Source: Desulfobulbaceae bacterium
GTDB lineage: Bacteria; Desulfobacterota; Desulfobulbia; Desulfobulbales; Desulfocapsaceae
Length of the DNA stretch: 6,196 bases
Assembly: GCA_024643445.1 (NCBI GenBank)
Contig: JAHEMX010000232.1
Location: 1 to 6,196, forward strand
Reading direction: 5' to 3'
Made by a program: the position numbers and the translations under genes. Positions 5,994 through 6,196 of this stretch are shown piece by piece (positions within the stretch are counted from its first letter, which is position 1; every line of letters begins with the position of its first letter). The notes under the pieces were generated by a model that searched no databases, was not told the origin of the DNA, and worked only from the letters and a program-made list of their open reading frames with translations.

Positions 5994-6196
5994 TCAGGTT
6001 GATTGCTGATCACCGGCCGTCTCTACCAGTGTATCTCCGAGCAGCCCCACCATTGCCCATATTCCGTCGGCTGGCAGGAGCTTATCTATACTGTGATCAA
6101 AGAGGACCGTCAGTGCCGGCGGCAGCAGATCATCTTTGCTCCATAGGATCAGCTTGACCGGAATCTGCGGAAAAACCCAGAGCCGGACCGCAGCAT
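5994..6196 (-). CDS. C-terminal end of a DUF3786-like protein (start outside window)
   Basis: The minus strand is open from the window edge to a TGA at 5994-5996 and gives the last 66 residues. They read AAVRLWVFPQIPVKLILWSK, then DDLLPPALTVLFDHSIDKLL, then PADGIWAMVGLLGDTLVETA and a short polar end. The pattern of a strand with P-x-IPV-x-LILW, an acidic turn, PP-x-x-x-x-LFD-x-S-x-x-x-xLP and a final amphipathic helix is what I recall for DUF3786. That soluble domain is common in sulfate reducers and other anaerobes and has no settled biochemical function. The other two minus frames meet stops within the first 70 bases from the edge, which supports this reading. The stop is 42 bases before the acyltransferase ATG, on the same strand and without a terminator, so readthrough into the membrane cluster is possible. 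A functional link is not evident. Family assignment is from memory of the pattern. Confidence 0.65.
   Translation of the reverse strand, partial: AAVRLWVFPQIPVKLILWSKDDLLPPALTVLFDHSIDKLLPADGIWAMVGLLGDTLVETAGDQQST

Overview
The window looks like chromosomal DNA of a Gram-negative, probably anaerobic bacterium. A Desulfobacterota (deltaproteobacterial) host is my best guess. It rests on a DUF3786-like C-terminus at the right edge, an Rrf2-type regulator with cysteines at the left edge, and a short GGGGACAGTATACTTAATT element that I associate from memory with such genomes. None of these settles the taxonomy.

Layout. On the + strand, 1-375 is the 3' part of an Rrf2-family regulator whose start lies outside the window. 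It converges, across 34 bases, on a minus-strand run of five genes covering the rest of the window. In the order of transcription (right to left) these are: the last 66 codons of a DUF3786-like protein (6196-5994); an acyltransferase-3 family integral membrane protein (5951-4857); a GT-C type membrane glycosyltransferase with a DE catalytic-loop signature (4837-3326); a protein with a HAD-like N-terminus fused to a UbiA prenyltransferase (3222-1786); and a second, divergent GT-C-like membrane protein (1747-410). Gaps are 42, 19, 103 and 38 bases, so most or all of these may be cotranscribed. The 103-base gap is the only place inside the run with room for an internal promoter.

How the genes may work together. 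Relatives of the UbiA half transfer a phosphorylated pentose onto polyprenyl phosphate, as in decaprenylphosphoryl-phosphoribose synthesis. GT-C enzymes use polyprenyl-linked sugars as donors on the outer face of the inner membrane. Acyltransferase-3 proteins acylate sugars at the same membrane. The four membrane genes therefore look like a small module that makes a lipid-linked sugar, transfers it to an envelope glycan or lipid, and acylates a sugar. The acceptor cannot be read from the sequence. The most unusual point is that the HAD half of the fusion has lost the aspartates expected for phosphatase activity (motif I reads RNEG instead of DxDG) while keeping the overall domain.

No tRNA, rRNA, CRISPR array, insertion sequence or clear rho-independent terminator was seen. 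No gene-free stretch exceeds 103 bases.
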